From: Harmonia axyridis
Taxonomy: Eukaryota; Arthropoda; Insecta; Coleoptera; Coccinellidae
Length of the DNA: 64,000 nucleotides
Reading direction: 5' to 3'
Assembly: GCF_914767665.1 (NCBI RefSeq)
Contig: NC_059502.1
Span: forward strand, 29,406,812-29,470,811
Part shown: piece after piece, positions 32,091 to 43,197 of the stretch
How the letters are laid out: each line of letters begins with the position of its first letter
Position numbering within the stretch: position 1 is the first letter of the stretch
The notes under the pieces: generated by a model
The model's database searches: none
The model's input: only the letters and a program-made list of their open reading frames with translations
Told to the model about the DNA's origin: nothing
Made by a program: the position numbers and the translations under genes

Positions 32091-33134
32091 CATGGTGTAC
32101 GAGGAAATGCAAATGATTGGCTGAAATCCTACATGTCTTATAGAAAACTAAGAGTTACCTTCACAAAAGACAATATTACCAGCAAATCGAAAATACTAAC
32201 AAGAACGATAGGAATAGATCAAGGAAGCGTCATTGGAACATTACTTTTCATAATTTACCTGAATGACTTGGGAAACATAATTCAAAATAGTGAAGGAAAT
32301 ATTGTCAATTTCGTCGACGACACGAATTTACTTACTGGTGCAGAAGATTTTGAAGAGCTGACAAGAAGAGCAAGTCACATTTTTGTAAAGTCAAAAGCAT
32401 GGTTCGATCAAAATAATCTAATATTAAATGAAAATAAATCAAAAGTCCTGCTATTTGATACAAATAGATCAAAAAAAGAAAAGTCAGATAATATTGCTTT
32501 GTCACAATTTAATTTCAAAATATCTGAGTCAGTAAAGTTCCTTGGCATATATATTGATCGATTCTTGAACTGGCGCCAGCATACGGAAATTATTTGTAGA
32601 AGATTAAGTAAAATTTGTTTTGCACTTAGATCAATTACAGAGTATATGAGTGAGAATACCTTGAGAATTATATATTTTGGAAATTTCGAAAGCACTCTCA
32701 AGTATGGTATTATTTTTTGGGGAAATAATGAAAATTTAGAAAACATATTTTTAATTCAGAAAAGAGCTATACGTATTATTTGTAAAATGGGTTATAGAGA
32801 ATCATGTAGGGGAAAATTTAAAATTAAGAATGTTTTTACGGTATGTGGTTTATACTTGTTTGAATGTTTAATGTTTTTATATAAGAATAAGCATAAATTC
32901 TCAGTTGAAAATCCCAGTAGTTATAATACCAGAAACCTAGATATAAATTTTCCAACTCATAGACTTACATTAACTGAGAAATGTCCTTCTTATATGGCTA
33001 TCAAAACTTTTAATAAATTGCCAAATGGAATAAAATGTATAACACATTATAAAACATTCTGAAATAGGGTAAAACATCTGCTTATTAGTTTAGAACCATA
33101 TAACTTAAGGGAATATTTTGATCGAGCTGGATAA
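32091..33134 (+). pseudogene. jockey-type LINE reverse transcriptase with one nonsense codon
   Basis: The frame is open from 32091 (first Met 32133) to a TGA at 33060-33062, and then continues in the same frame for 23 codons to TAA 33132-33134 (NRVKHLLISLEPYNLREYF), which looks like the true end. Core motifs: IDQGSVIGTLLFIIYLNDL (motif B) and IVNFVDDTNLLTG, where the usual Y/F-A-D-D box reads FVDD. Downstream: VKFLGIYIDRFLNWRQHT, FLIQKRAIRIICKMGYRESC and YNTRNLDI. The endonuclease and motif A are lost by 5' truncation. Confidence 0.8.
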
Positions 33135-33247
33135 AGCTCAGAATTTTAACGTCATTTCATTTAAATTGTTAGTTTTAGTTTCATACTGTAACTTTGAATT
33201 TACTTGAAATAAAGAAATATTATTATTATTATTATTATTATTATTAT
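32091..33247 (+). mobile_element. 5'-truncated jockey-type LINE with TTA-repeat tail
   Basis: It begins abruptly at 32091, right after a short ATCT microsatellite, in the reverse transcriptase (HGVRGNANDWLKSYM). It ends with a 3' UTR and a run of about nine TTA/ATT units (33222-33247). The UTR includes a small hairpin, GAGCT-GGATAA-AGCTC, near 33123. The opposite-strand LINE ends 250 bp to the left. A clear target duplication was not found. Confidence 0.75.
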
Positions 33248-33249
33248 CT

Positions 33250-34055
33250 ATTAGTCACCTTTTTTTTTAACGTAAATTATATAATGCGTTTTCTTGTCTT
33301 TTTCATATCAACTGTTCTATGGATTCTATTTTCAGGTAATTTCTTATCACGTACCATGGAGCCAAGACGTTTTTTTTGGTTTTCCACATTTTGCCAAGTG
33401 ATTCCTTCATATGAGAAACTCAAAATAGCAAGTCTTCATGAGTTTGTTTTTGTTTTCCAAATATAATACTCTCGTTAGGTTCAATAGTCGGTATAGACAT
33501 CTGAGAAATCACCTCATTTTCTCACAATTTTTTTGAAAAACTTCGGTTTTGGACTAGATATTTGGCTTCGTTCTATTGATTTTATGATGTTGTATTTCCA
33601 CATTCATCTTTCTTCGACCTGGTTATACTGAAATACATCATTTCAGTCTTCTTTGAAACTAGCTTCATTCTTCATTGCTCGGAACAATCTTGCTGTCGCC
33701 TTAAGATATCTGAAATAAAAATATCAATTAGAGATCCTTTTGGTCGACCTAATTATACATCCCTTGAAAAATCTTTATAATTAAATATGGGGACACTATT
33801 TCCATTAACGTCAAAGAGATTGCCGTTGTGTATGGTATGTCGAGTTATTTTTTCCGGAAACCAAATTGGTATTTGTACAAAATTTCAACATTTGTAACGA
33901 ATTCTTTCATATACAGTTTTTTCTTATTTGATACTTTGAACTGAGACACAATGAAGTAAGTTTATTGATCTTTTTTTTTTCTTTTTTCCTAATCATAATC
34001 GATTCTGCCATATAACGGAAAAGTGTCCAGAAGACAGAACAATATTTTTCCTACT
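33250..34055. other. intergenic, nothing recognised
   Basis: The 90-codon frame at 33194-33466 starts in the LINE tail and is not convincing. Otherwise AT-rich. Confidence 0.45.
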
Positions 34056-34490
34056 AGCGTAAATGAATAGTATATTCTAAAACAAGTTGAAGGGCTCCTA
34101 TTCCAACACGAATGCGAAATTCGAAAACGAGCGACGAAGGAGCGAGTTTTGGAACGCATGAGTGTTGGAATTGCCTTCTGCAACGAGTATTAGACGATAT
34201 TTTCTCTATTTCAGTCAAGTTTTGTGAAATATCATCGAAATTCAATGAAAAATTCAGATCATATATCCTAGGGAAATTTGTATTGTATCTTGGCAGTTGG
34301 TGCGACTGTTACGAAAATTGACAGATTACGGAATTTCAATTTGAATCGTATGTTTCGAATTTTGAAAACATTTAATATTACGCATTGAATTCGTGAATAA
34401 TGTCTAACAAAATCCATTTAACACCAACAGAATTGAGAGAAATTGCGAATAATATCGCAAATCATTTAATTATCCAAATTATATTATATT
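34056..34490 (+). repeat. hairpin-headed repeat 'R34', copy 1
   Basis: It opens with a hairpin around CGAAAACGAGCGACGAAGGAG / GCGAGTTTTGGAACGC and continues with about 300 bp found inverted at 44935-45370. Its layout and some words (GAGTATTA, ATTTTCTCTA) recall the 410-bp repeats, suggesting a divergent sister family. No coding content. Confidence 0.6.
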
Positions 34491-34598
34491 GACAATAAGT
34501 TTGACGTCTGTGTAGACAACCACAAAACGAAAAATATAACTGAAAACAATGCTGTAATGACTTCATTACAGCACTGTTTTTAGAACTGGCGCTATAAG

Positions 34599-35004
34599 AA
34601 TAGTTATAATACAAGTGCAGAAGGCATTGATATTCTTCCACGAGTTCAAAATTCAAAAACGAGCCACGGAGTGGCGAGTTTTTGAATGAACGAGTGGTAG
34701 AATGGGCCTTCTGTACGAGTATTATACATTATTTTCTCTAATTCATTTCATTCTTATTGAAATTAATGAAATATTTCCATAAATATTATTTAGTGATTTT
34801 TGCATCGAAAAATGTTGGCTGGCAGAACTGATTTTTTTAAGCAAATTGATGAATTGACAGATAAAGCCGTGGCGGAAAGTTCGGAGTACCAACATATAAT
34901 AATAAAATATAACCATGAAAACAGTGCGTTTCTGATATATTCTCGCACGATTTTGTTCTACAAGATGTGGAAGAATGAACGGAATAACCACAGAATTAGA
35001 GAAA
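34599..35004 (+). repeat. 410-bp hairpin-headed repeat, copy B
   Basis: Same structure as 13303-13713, with a small deletion in the first arm (TAGTTATAATACAAG). Its left neighbour is the R34 repeat. Confidence 0.75.
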
Positions 35005-35604
35005 TTATATTTTTGTGGGCTCAGCCGCATAAAGAAACGTTTGAATTTTATGATTGGCGCATAGAGACATGCCAAAATTTTATGATTGATTCTACTCTTT
35101 AATATTTGCGTGCGGAAAAAACCCTTGCTATTCACTTTCCGCATGCATATTCGTGTGGAAATTAGACTTTTGAAACGCAAGTAGGAAAAAATATTTTTTT
35201 AAAAAGCACTTTGTGACCATCATACATTTGTCTTTCACAGGCACATTCTGGTTTTTTTTTTAAAACAGGATAAACTCGTTTTATTGTGTGCACCCCTTTC
35301 CAATTTAATAAGTAGATGTGGAGAAACGATAGAAGAGGTGAGTGTGGAAAACTCGAAAGATGAAGACTTGTAATCACGATTGGTTTTTTCTTATTATTTA
35401 TCTGAATTGTATTTTCATGCATATTTTTATATTGTTTTAAAAGTGAAAACTCCCAATAAAGTGCAGAAACGTTGTCGAAAGAATAGTTGGTGATAATATA
35501 ATTGTTCCCTGACCAATATGATGTTCTATAATCAATTTGGAATATTTCACTGAATATTTTTATTGCTTTATCCTTATTTTCTTATTAGTTTGGTAATATC
35601 TATA

Positions 35605-36009
35605 CAGAATGTCCCGTAAACCGACGTCAAAATTTCACTTTAAAAGTTAATTTTTGGCATAACGTGCCGAGTTAATATAATATAATTTTTTCATTGCAGA
35701 AACGATCAAAGTTGGATGGCGAAATTTGAAAAAAATTAAAAAGTTGGAACCATTAATTTTTTCTGAGCAAACCATACGCACCTTGAGAAAATCTTTGGTC
35801 ATGTTGGGATATTTTCGATCGAAAGAAGGATAACAAAATAACAATATTTGTAACTGTGGCACTCAGAACAATGACTAAGGTGTAGATTTTGACGATTTTT
35901 TATATCTCGGGACTAAGACTTCTACTAGAATCAAATTTGGATATTCTGGTCGGGCATGACCTAAGCTATCAGCATGCGCCGAGTTGACGTCGGTTTACGG
36001 GACACCCTG
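35605..36009. mobile_element. miniature element of the CAGGGTG tribe (405 bp)
   Basis: The left end is CAGAATGTCCCGTAAACCGA and the right end is the inverse of CAGGGTGTCCCGTAAACCGA, with TA on both sides (35603-35604 and 36010-36011). The inverted ends are about 30 bp. The interior has no recognised coding remnant. Confidence 0.75.
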
Positions 36010-36413
36010 TACAGTAATACGAATTATGAATCAAACGATTAAGTTAGGCTATGAGGGAATTTGCTCTACTAATCGAGAACTGTAGAATCTCGATCATTCG
36101 ATTCATTCTGAAATGCCTTTCAATAGGTTCTTCATTATTTCAACGAGACCTCTTTCCATGTGTTTACACAGAACAAGCAGTAGGCCTGAAAGGCACTCAG
36201 GAACTATGAGTGTCGAATGCAGATTGATGTTTATTGGGAATTGGACAATGCGGTGGGAATACCAGTTTCGTGAAATTTGATATATTTAAACGCAGGCGAC
36301 AAGAATATAATTTATTAGGTGTTAGCATACTTGATAAATCATTAATCGAAATAATTTCCCATAGTTACGTCGTATTGATAAGTGAATATACCCTTGACGA
36401 CGTGATATATTCG

Positions 36414-37215
36414 CAGGGCCCCTGCAAGGGACATCAACGCCCGCGTGCGGAACATATTTTGGCGCCCCTTAAAGGGAGGAGGTGGAGAAAAGCACTGCTG
36501 GATAATCGGAATTTTTTTTTTTAAGTTTTATTGAGAATTTAGTGTAGAATGGTTGAAAATCTATCAGCAACCTTCATTCTCGCCTTCATTGCCTTAAGAA
36601 CTTTATGGTGTTAGTTGTAACATAATACATTCCAAATGAAATTCAAAATTCAAGCTGTATTCTTCTATAAATTATTCATAAAAGCATAAATATTTAATTA
36701 GGATCAATCCAGAAATTGAATGGATGTTTTTCTAGATTTGGCTGCTGCAAATTCTTTTATATTATCAATCAATCAATCAATTTTATCGAGTATCTCTTGC
36801 TCTATATCTAAGATTGCCAATCCAGAAAATCTTTCTTATGACATGGTAGCCTTCAAATAGTTTTTAATTATTTTTAATTTAGTGAATGATCTCTCACCAG
36901 AAGCAACAGACACAAGTAAAGTGAGAAGGATTCTTGAGGCAATTCTAAGATTCGGTAGACAAGAAGTTAGATTATTTTCAAAAATATATTGTAGAATTTC
37001 AAGAGGATTCAAGAGACCTATTGCGACGTTCGGAAACTTGTATAAATTGCAAGAAAGAAGTTTGTAAAAAAAATTTTTGATAAAATTTGAAAGAATCTTT
37101 TTAGAAAACCTTTGGTCTATCGGTTCTTCATGCGGTCTATAAGAGGTTTTGGCGCCCTTTTAGAGTGGCGCCCGCGTGCGGTGCACGCGTTGCACGCGCG
37201 GTTGCGGGGGCCCTG
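36414..37215 (-). mobile_element. hAT element, internally deleted (802 bp), 8-bp duplication
   Basis: The ends are CAGGGCCCCTGCAAGG (left) and the inverse of CAGGGCCCCCGCAACC (right). An exact 8-bp direct repeat TATATTCG flanks it (36406-36413 and 37216-37223), as expected for hAT. Inside, on the minus strand, is the end of a hAT transposase (36700-37060). G+C-rich ends (GCGCCC, GTGCACGC) contrast with the AT-rich interior. Confidence 0.85.
36700..37060 (-). pseudogene. hAT transposase, C-terminal dimerisation domain
   Basis: The minus-strand frame reads NPLEILQYIFENNLTSCLPN, then RILLTLLVSVASGERSFTKL, KIIKNYLKATMS, a stop, and ERFSGLAILDIEQEILDKID. This is the hAT family C-terminal dimerisation domain: the conserved S-A-ERSFS-K block followed by a long helix and LxGLAxLxIE. 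The stop (TTA at 36836-36838 on the plus strand) falls where the family usually has Gln. A further frameshift breaks the upstream part. It resembles the ZMYM-like hAT transposases of insects. Confidence 0.75.
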
Positions 37216-37519
37216 TATATTCGTATTAGTCTTTCGCCTCCTGCCATATAGATATATTTCCATAGTAAGATTCTTGGACGTTCGCCAAAAAAATAAAAGT
37301 CAAGCTCAAAGAAAAGTCATTGGATTATCAAAATGCAAGGCTTTGGTTATGGTTATTGAAATTATTCGTTATAATCGTAACGAATACCAACTCGAGCATC
37401 ATAGACAATATAATTCGATTATACGAATCTTTTCACACGACGTAGTTCGTAAAACATCACGAGAGAGCAGCTCGAGTGGTGTCTCGTGAATCGGTGTATA
37501 ATCCAATATTGTCTATGCT

Positions 37520-38205
37520 CTTGTGATATTACAACAAAGTGGCATATTTTGGTTGGGTAACGATTTAATGGTAAGAATAAAGTGATAGGATAAAATCGTT
37601 TCGTTGATAATTGCGTAAAATTTGGGATAGTTACAGTTATAGTGACAAAATTAAACAAAATTCACCATAGATTGGGAAGAATCACCATCGAAGCAAGAAT
37701 GGTATATTTAGTTAATTCGTTTTTTGTTTTTTTTTTGACAAATTCATACACATCATAGCGAAAAGGTGAAACTGACGACACAGATTCAAGCCAAATTTTT
37801 TTGCATTCGATTTTATTTATTTTTATTATTCAGTACCATTTGAATAGCTCTACCTTGGATTTTTATTTACTGCCGAATTTTCCAAAGAAAATATTTTTTT
37901 ATAACACGGATGGTGGATTTCATAAAACTTTTATCGTGGTGATTTACTCGATAAAATCATTTCTGTGTTTAATTTCAGTTTATTCTAGACACTTCCATAG
38001 AATTCAAAATACAATCAACGAGTTGATCGGACAATCAAAAATGTAACCCGTCGTCATTTTATTTCTAAAACTTACTTGTTTTCACTTATGTAATATATCA
38101 AGTGCGATGCGATTCAGGTCGAAACTGTTTTGAATTGGTACCAGACATCTATGTATTCCTAATCGTGGTTGCTTGTCTTACGATTATTTCAAATTAATTG
38201 CCTTG
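37520..38205. other. intergenic, nothing recognised
   Basis: AT-rich, with an 81-codon frame (37801-38046) showing no family resemblance. Confidence 0.4.
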
Positions 38206-38207
38206 GT

Positions 38208-39510
38208 ACCGAAGAGTGGGGAACCTTTGCTAAAATCTGGTAGTTTTTTCAAGTTTAAGGTGTTGGGCCTAAAAATTGGGGATAAAAGTATATGGTATAA
38301 TTCTGTTTATCCTACTGATTCCACATGATGTGGCGGCATAATTTTGATTAGAAATAGTTCATTTTTATTTTTAAAGGCTGAGCAGAGAAACCCCAAGATT
38401 GGGGCAACTTTGCATTTACTTATAAATACGCTGCTTTAGCATATATTGCGCTGTCAATAGGCTACTTTACTCAAGGAGGTCATTTCCAACAAGTTCGTAT
38501 GAGTAGGTTGGTATATACAAATTTATTTTGAAAGAATATGAAGAGCTTTTTAGGGTCATTATTGAAATGCGACATATTACACAATACTTTACAATTCAAA
38601 GTTATAAACTGGTGAAAACATGTAATAAACACAACAAATACTTGACAACATACAAATATAAAATAATACTGAATGAGGAACTTGAAACAAACTGCACCAC
38701 TTCAAAATCGTTAGGGCTTATCTATTGATTTATGTAAGGAAGCTCGAGACGAAAATTCATCTTCATCTTTTTGCTGTTCCTCGTATCTATCCTCACTTTC
38801 AACGTTTTCTTCATCATATCTCATTTTCTCATGATCTATAATTTTTTCCCTGTCACTTTCAACTTTCTCTATAGATAAGCTTTCTTTATCTGATTCCAGC
38901 GAAGATCTTTTTGAATGATTCTGCTTAGCATTGCTAGGGCCCGCCTGGTTGATATCATGATATCAATCAAGTCTTCGTTCCTGATAGATTCCCCAGGAGG
39001 AACTTGAAGCATCTTCTTGTTTTTCTGTTTCGGAGATCCAGACGAACCACTTTTTTTCTGTTCCAAACAGTGCTTGATTTATTTGTCTTCCTGTTGAGTT
39101 CGCATGGTCGAGCAAAGTAACCCCAAATCATAGGTAGAATGTGCATTGTTCCATAATGAAATTCTCCAAAAATTATTACATTTTTTTTATCTGTCTGAAA
39201 ACTACACCCAAGAGGTAGAAAAATATGCTCTATCAGGTGATAATGTCTATAGAGTTGTAGGATTCATTAACATCCCTCCACAGACCTTACTTGTTCGGGT
39301 TTAAAAATATATCAAAATTCCATAGTTCTTTTACCAGTGTCCCAGAGTCTACGAGAGATCGACACACGGTCGCGCAACACGTTACTAACTAGACTGAACG
39401 TGTAGGAACAAGATCCAGTAAACTGTTTCACTTCAGTTACTACCAACTTCAAAAAAATTTGGTATTAGCAACTTGTTTGCATCTTGAGCAAAGTAGCCCC
39501 ACTTTACGGT
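38208..39510. mobile_element. possible DNA transposon with GTGGGG-type inverted ends
   Basis: ACCGAAGAGTGGGGAACCTTTGCT at the left and the inverse of ACCGTAAAGTGGGGCTACTTTGCT at the right look like terminal repeats about 1.3 kb apart. A second inverted pair of the same motif lies inside (GATTGGGGCAACTTTGC near 38397 and GAGCAAAGTAACCCC near 39110). A degraded coding stretch (38725-39066, minus) lies between. A target duplication could not be identified, so the limits are tentative. Confidence 0.45.
38725..39066 (-). pseudogene. degraded coding stretch with lysine-rich then acidic tail
   Basis: The minus frame begins KKSGSSGSPKQKNKKMLQVP, then PGESIRNEDLIDI. After frame changes it continues with SNAKQNHSKRSSLESDKESL and EKVESDREKIIDHEKMRYDE, ending in an acidic stretch and a stop near 38727. 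A basic segment followed by a low-complexity acidic tail is common at the ends of pogo/Tigger-type transposases, but I do not recognise the family with confidence. Its place inside inverted ends supports a transposon origin. Confidence 0.35.
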
Positions 39511-39542
39511 TATAATAAAGATCTATCCATCCATTTTCAATA

Positions 39543-40002
39543 AGAGGTTTCATTTTAAATACCCCCATCTGACAGCTGTCAAATTTTAAGATGTCTATTT
39601 TGACATTTGACACTTGAAAACTACACCATTACTGAAAAGAGAACGATACACGATTCATGATTCAACATCGCATTGAAATTGTCAAAATTCACTAGAAAAA
39701 GGGTGAGTATTTTGCAGTTACAGTTCTCAAAGTTGAAGCACCTTTGAGTTGTCGTGAAGCACTTTCTCGGCTTGCAATCGATTCCAGGTCCTTTAAGATG
39801 GAATTGGTGAAGTTATCTAGCCACAAATGTACGAATTGTTCATGAAAAGGATATGGTGCTGCAACCGTAGCCGTGGCAGCCATTTGGCTGATTTTGTTTT
39901 CCATCGTTAATGACATACCTTCCTCCCCTCTTTAGAATGAGATAAACACCTATTGATTCCTCTTGAAATATACCCTTTTTCAAATATCAAAATGAAACCT
40001 CT
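39543..40002. mobile_element. Tc1/mariner-superfamily miniature element (460 bp)
   Basis: The ends AGAGGTTTCATTTTAAATAC and the inverse of AGAGGTTTCATTTTGATATT are flanked by TA (39541-39542 and 40003-40004). Near 39670 the plus strand reads QHRIEIVKIH before a stop, the same start as the transposase remnant at 52160-52380, with which it also shares the leader (GACAGCTGTCAAATTTT, CCATTACTGAAAA). The frame 39692-39916 (minus) is not recognised. Confidence 0.7.
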
Positions 40003-40010
40003 TATTAGAA

Positions 40011-40417
40011 AATAGTTATTTATAATACAAGTGCAGAGGGCAATGATATTCTTCCACGAGTTCAAAATTCAAAAACGAGCCACGAAGTGGCGAGTTTTTG
40101 AATGAACGAGTGGTAGAATGAGCCTTCTGTACGAGTATTATACATTATTTTCTGTAATTCATTACATTCTATTGAAATTAATGAAATATTTCCATAAATA
40201 TCATTTAGTGATTTTTGCATTGAAAATTGTTGATTGGCAGAACTGATTTCTTCAAGGCAAATTGATGAATTGACAGATAAATCCGTGGCGGAAAGTTCGG
40301 AGTACCAACAAGTAATAATAAAATATAACCATGAAAACTGTGCGTTTCTGATATATTCTCGCACGATTTTGTTCTACAAGATGTGGAAGAATGAACGGAA
40401 TACCCACAGAATTAGAG
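40011..40417 (+). repeat. 410-bp hairpin-headed repeat, copy C (tandem unit 1)
   Basis: The same 410-bp repeat. It is joined directly, head to tail, to copy D with no intervening base beyond the unit itself (junction ...TTAGAG / AATAGTTATT...). It starts about 7 bp after the TA that closes the miniature element at 39543-40002. Confidence 0.8.
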
Positions 40418-40828
40418 AATAGTTATTTATAATACAAGTGCAGAAGGCATTGATATTCTTCCACGAGTTCAAAATTCAAAAACGAGCCACGAAGAGGCGA
40501 GTTTTGGAATGAACGAGTGGTAGAATGAGCCTTCTGTACGAGTATTATACATTATTTTCTCTAATTCATTGCATTTTCGTTGAAATTAATGAAATATTTC
40601 CATAAATATAATTTAGTGATTTTTGCATTGAAAAATGTTGGTTGGCAAAACTGATTTCTTTAAGGCAAATTGATGAATTGACAGATAAAGCCGTAGCGGA
40701 AAGTTCGGAGTGCCAACATAGAATAATAAAATATAATCATAAAAACTGTGCGTTTCTGATATATTCTCGCACGATTTTGTTCTACAAGATGTGGAAGAAT
40801 GAACGGAATAACCATAGAATTAGAGAAA
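40418..40828 (+). repeat. 410-bp hairpin-headed repeat, copy D (tandem unit 2)
   Basis: The second tandem unit. It differs from copy C at scattered positions, so the duplication is not brand new. Confidence 0.8.
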
Positions 40829-40829
40829 C

Positions 40830-41370
40830 TTTATTCCATTACTAAAATGGATGCGATAATTTTTTCTGAGAAATAAAAGAATCTTAATTTGCAGAAGTCA
40901 AGTACGAAAATCAAAAATACATTTGGGCGCATCCACCAAAATTATGTCCCTACTTTCGAACGTCGATACAACTAGGCAAGGGCGTAGATCTTTTTTTTTC
41001 TTGGGGAGGGTAATCGAAAAACTTTTTATTCAAGATAACGTTTACTCATACTATATTATGAGAAATAAATGTTTGTTGACGGAGTTTGAACTAAAAATTA
41101 CTCGAAATGATAGCATTTTTTGGATTCGATTGTTCATAATATTCGACTGTTCCTAAATTGGAAGTACGAAGACAAATGCAAAACATCTCGAATAATTTTG
41201 AATGTCCTATATATGAGCCCGTAAATATTTTGTTTTGGGGATACGGGGTTTTTCTTGTAGTACTACTTTTTTCTGATTCTTTTATAGTTTATCGAATCTT
41301 TATTGATCTTCTCTTCAGATTGGGTAAAAAAAACTTATAATCAATTATCATCACAGCTCACTGTATCTTA
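40830..41370. other. intergenic, nothing recognised
   Basis: Short frames at 40923-41340 show no family resemblance. The piece GGGCGTAGATC followed by poly-T near 40980 looks like a worn hAT-type end. Confidence 0.4.
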
Positions 41371-41371
41371 T

Positions 41372-41636
41372 AATAATTTGAATTTTCCTGAGGAGTACTG
41401 AAGAATTGTTTGACAAGAACTGACACCATAAAGTGTAGTACTGGACCACAGTTTCTTTTTACATTTTTCTGAACTACCAGTAGTTCACCAGAAAAAAGTT
41501 TTGGAGAAAGAAGCGGGCACTCTTCCAGAGAAAAATCATCCTGTAGATTTGCATTCAAAATGAGCATATCACATGATGAAAACTTAAAATTGGAATATCT
41601 ATCCAAATTTGAGTTGAATATCTTGTGAAGGAAAGG
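41372..41636 (+). repeat. dispersed repeat 'R260', copy 2
   Basis: Matches 1-285 in the same orientation over its whole length, with small indels. Confidence 0.65.
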
Positions 41637-41674
41637 TGCTATGAGAAAAAAACTTGAACTTTACATTTGTATCA

Positions 41675-41755
41675 CGAAAACAAATCGTTTCCGGACTCAT
41701 GTTATAGGACTTTATTTCTTGAAATGATCCGAGGAATCTATCATTTTTTAAATAA
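41675..41755. repeat. arm fragment of the 57702-58899 foldback family
   Basis: CGTTTCCGGACTCATGTTAT and GAAATGATCCGAGGAATCTATCA correspond to the right arm near 58805-58865. The rest of the element is absent. Confidence 0.45.
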
Positions 41756-41969
41756 AAGTAATCATCTTGAAAGCGATAATTAACTCATAAAGCGTAAGAG
41801 AAAAGTAAAAACAGTATTGGTTCATTTCATGGAAGAATTTTCGTTCTTCATCTATGAGAGAATTCTGAAAATCATAATTCGGAAATCTTGAGGAAGTAAT
41901 TATCTCTAGCACCCCTACCCACATATCTATTCCACTCTATGAAAGGCCGTAGCAAGAGGGGTCCCGAAA

Positions 41970-42470
41970 TATTGAAATATGACGTAAAATGAAAATTTCT
42001 CATATTTTCTTCATTACTGGTGCAACATGAAACAAAAACATCGAACAGTCACTTTTTTAGTGGAATCCACTGGTGTAATGTTTTATTTTTTATTGTCATT
42101 AGTTATGAAGTTATAGGTAATACAAAAAAAAAAACTAACGATGTTATCTATATCCGCAGACCTTGGTGGCCACCGAATATTTTAATTATCTGAAGTCACA
42201 GATCATTATAGATAGACTAGGTTGATTTGCCGTGTGAAACTGTTGATGATTTCTAAAATTTGATTGAAAAATTATAAATCATGTTATTAATGACAATAAA
42301 AAATGAAAGATTACACCAAGGGATTCAACTAAAAATGTGCTGCAGGATGTTCTTGTTTCATGTCGATAATAAAGATGTTATGGGAACTTTTCAGTTCACG
42401 CGATTTTCCAATTTTCTCTTATAGCTTGAAAACAGCTGAAATTGTAAGGTTGCGATTCTCACCAAAGATG
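41970..42470. mobile_element. foldback element of family B, decayed
   Basis: It shares the left arm (GAAAATTTCTCATATTTTCTT, CATGAAACAAAAACATCG), the centre (GGTGGCCACCGAATATTTTAA) and the right arm (TTTCATGTCGATAATAAAGAT, CCAATTTTCTCTTATAGCTTG) with 20820-21390. The outer ends are worn. Confidence 0.55.
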
Positions 42471-42479
42471 ATTTAGAAT

Positions 42480-43195
42480 AAACAGAGAAAGTATAATGTT
42501 TCATAAATTATTATAGAAATGACTAGCTAGAAATTTTTGATGGAAACGTGAACTGCTCTCTGACCAAATAGTTCGTTAAAACAGAATAACATAACATCGG
42601 AGGAGACATGATGAAAGCAAAACAGTTCTAATCGATTTAGTGGTAGCCGAACACAAAATATGTCACAAGCGAAAGCAAAAAGAAATTCAATAGTGACTTC
42701 AAACTTCAGTCGAAGTACCAGTGAGAAATTCTTTCAACGAAAACTATTTCAATTATTATATCAGTTGCAGTGGCAAAGCCAACACAGAATATAATTGTTT
42801 TTATTGAACGATCTATAAGCTTCTCAGAGGTTTCACAGAGGCTTAGAATAGTTGGGATAAAAAACATTAACCAAATAAACATGAGTTATAGGTACTTAAA
42901 AATTTCATCAGCATTAAATACTCTGCTAATAGGTGGACCCCCATCTTTCTCATCCTTCGCTCCTCTGCAGAAGTCGGCCCCCTATAATAGCATAATTTAG
43001 ATCTTGGATATTTTTAATTCACTAAGGAGGTAAAAAACTAGACTAACATCGATATGGGAACAAACTACCGCCTGAAAAGGTGCTATGCCAAATTTCATCT
43101 AAATCGTAATAGGCATGATGACAGTAATTGAAAATCATTAAATTATTGTAATCATTAGATGAAAATTGAGTCATGGAACACGAAACATGAACTTA
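42480..43195. other. intergenic, nothing recognised
   Basis: A 76-codon frame (42770-43000) without family resemblance. The stretch near 42935-42985 (CCCCCATCTTTCTC, GGCCCCCTATAA) looks like a worn DNA-transposon end. Confidence 0.4.
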
Positions 43196-43197
43196 TA

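Larger units (their letters stand above)
36280..37510 (+). repeat. repeat family 'R27', copy 2, interrupted by a hAT element
   Basis: The parts 36280-36413 and 37224-37510 are inversely homologous to 26920-27340 and become contiguous when the hAT element is removed. The right part ends in a CTCG-rich hairpin around ATAGACAATATAATTCGATT / ATCCAATATTGTCTATG. Confidence 0.55.

Noticed and set aside
40011..40828. Helitron identity for the hairpin-headed repeats
   Set aside because: No TC start or CTRR end, and the hairpin reaches the very end of the unit, unlike the short subterminal Helitron hairpin.
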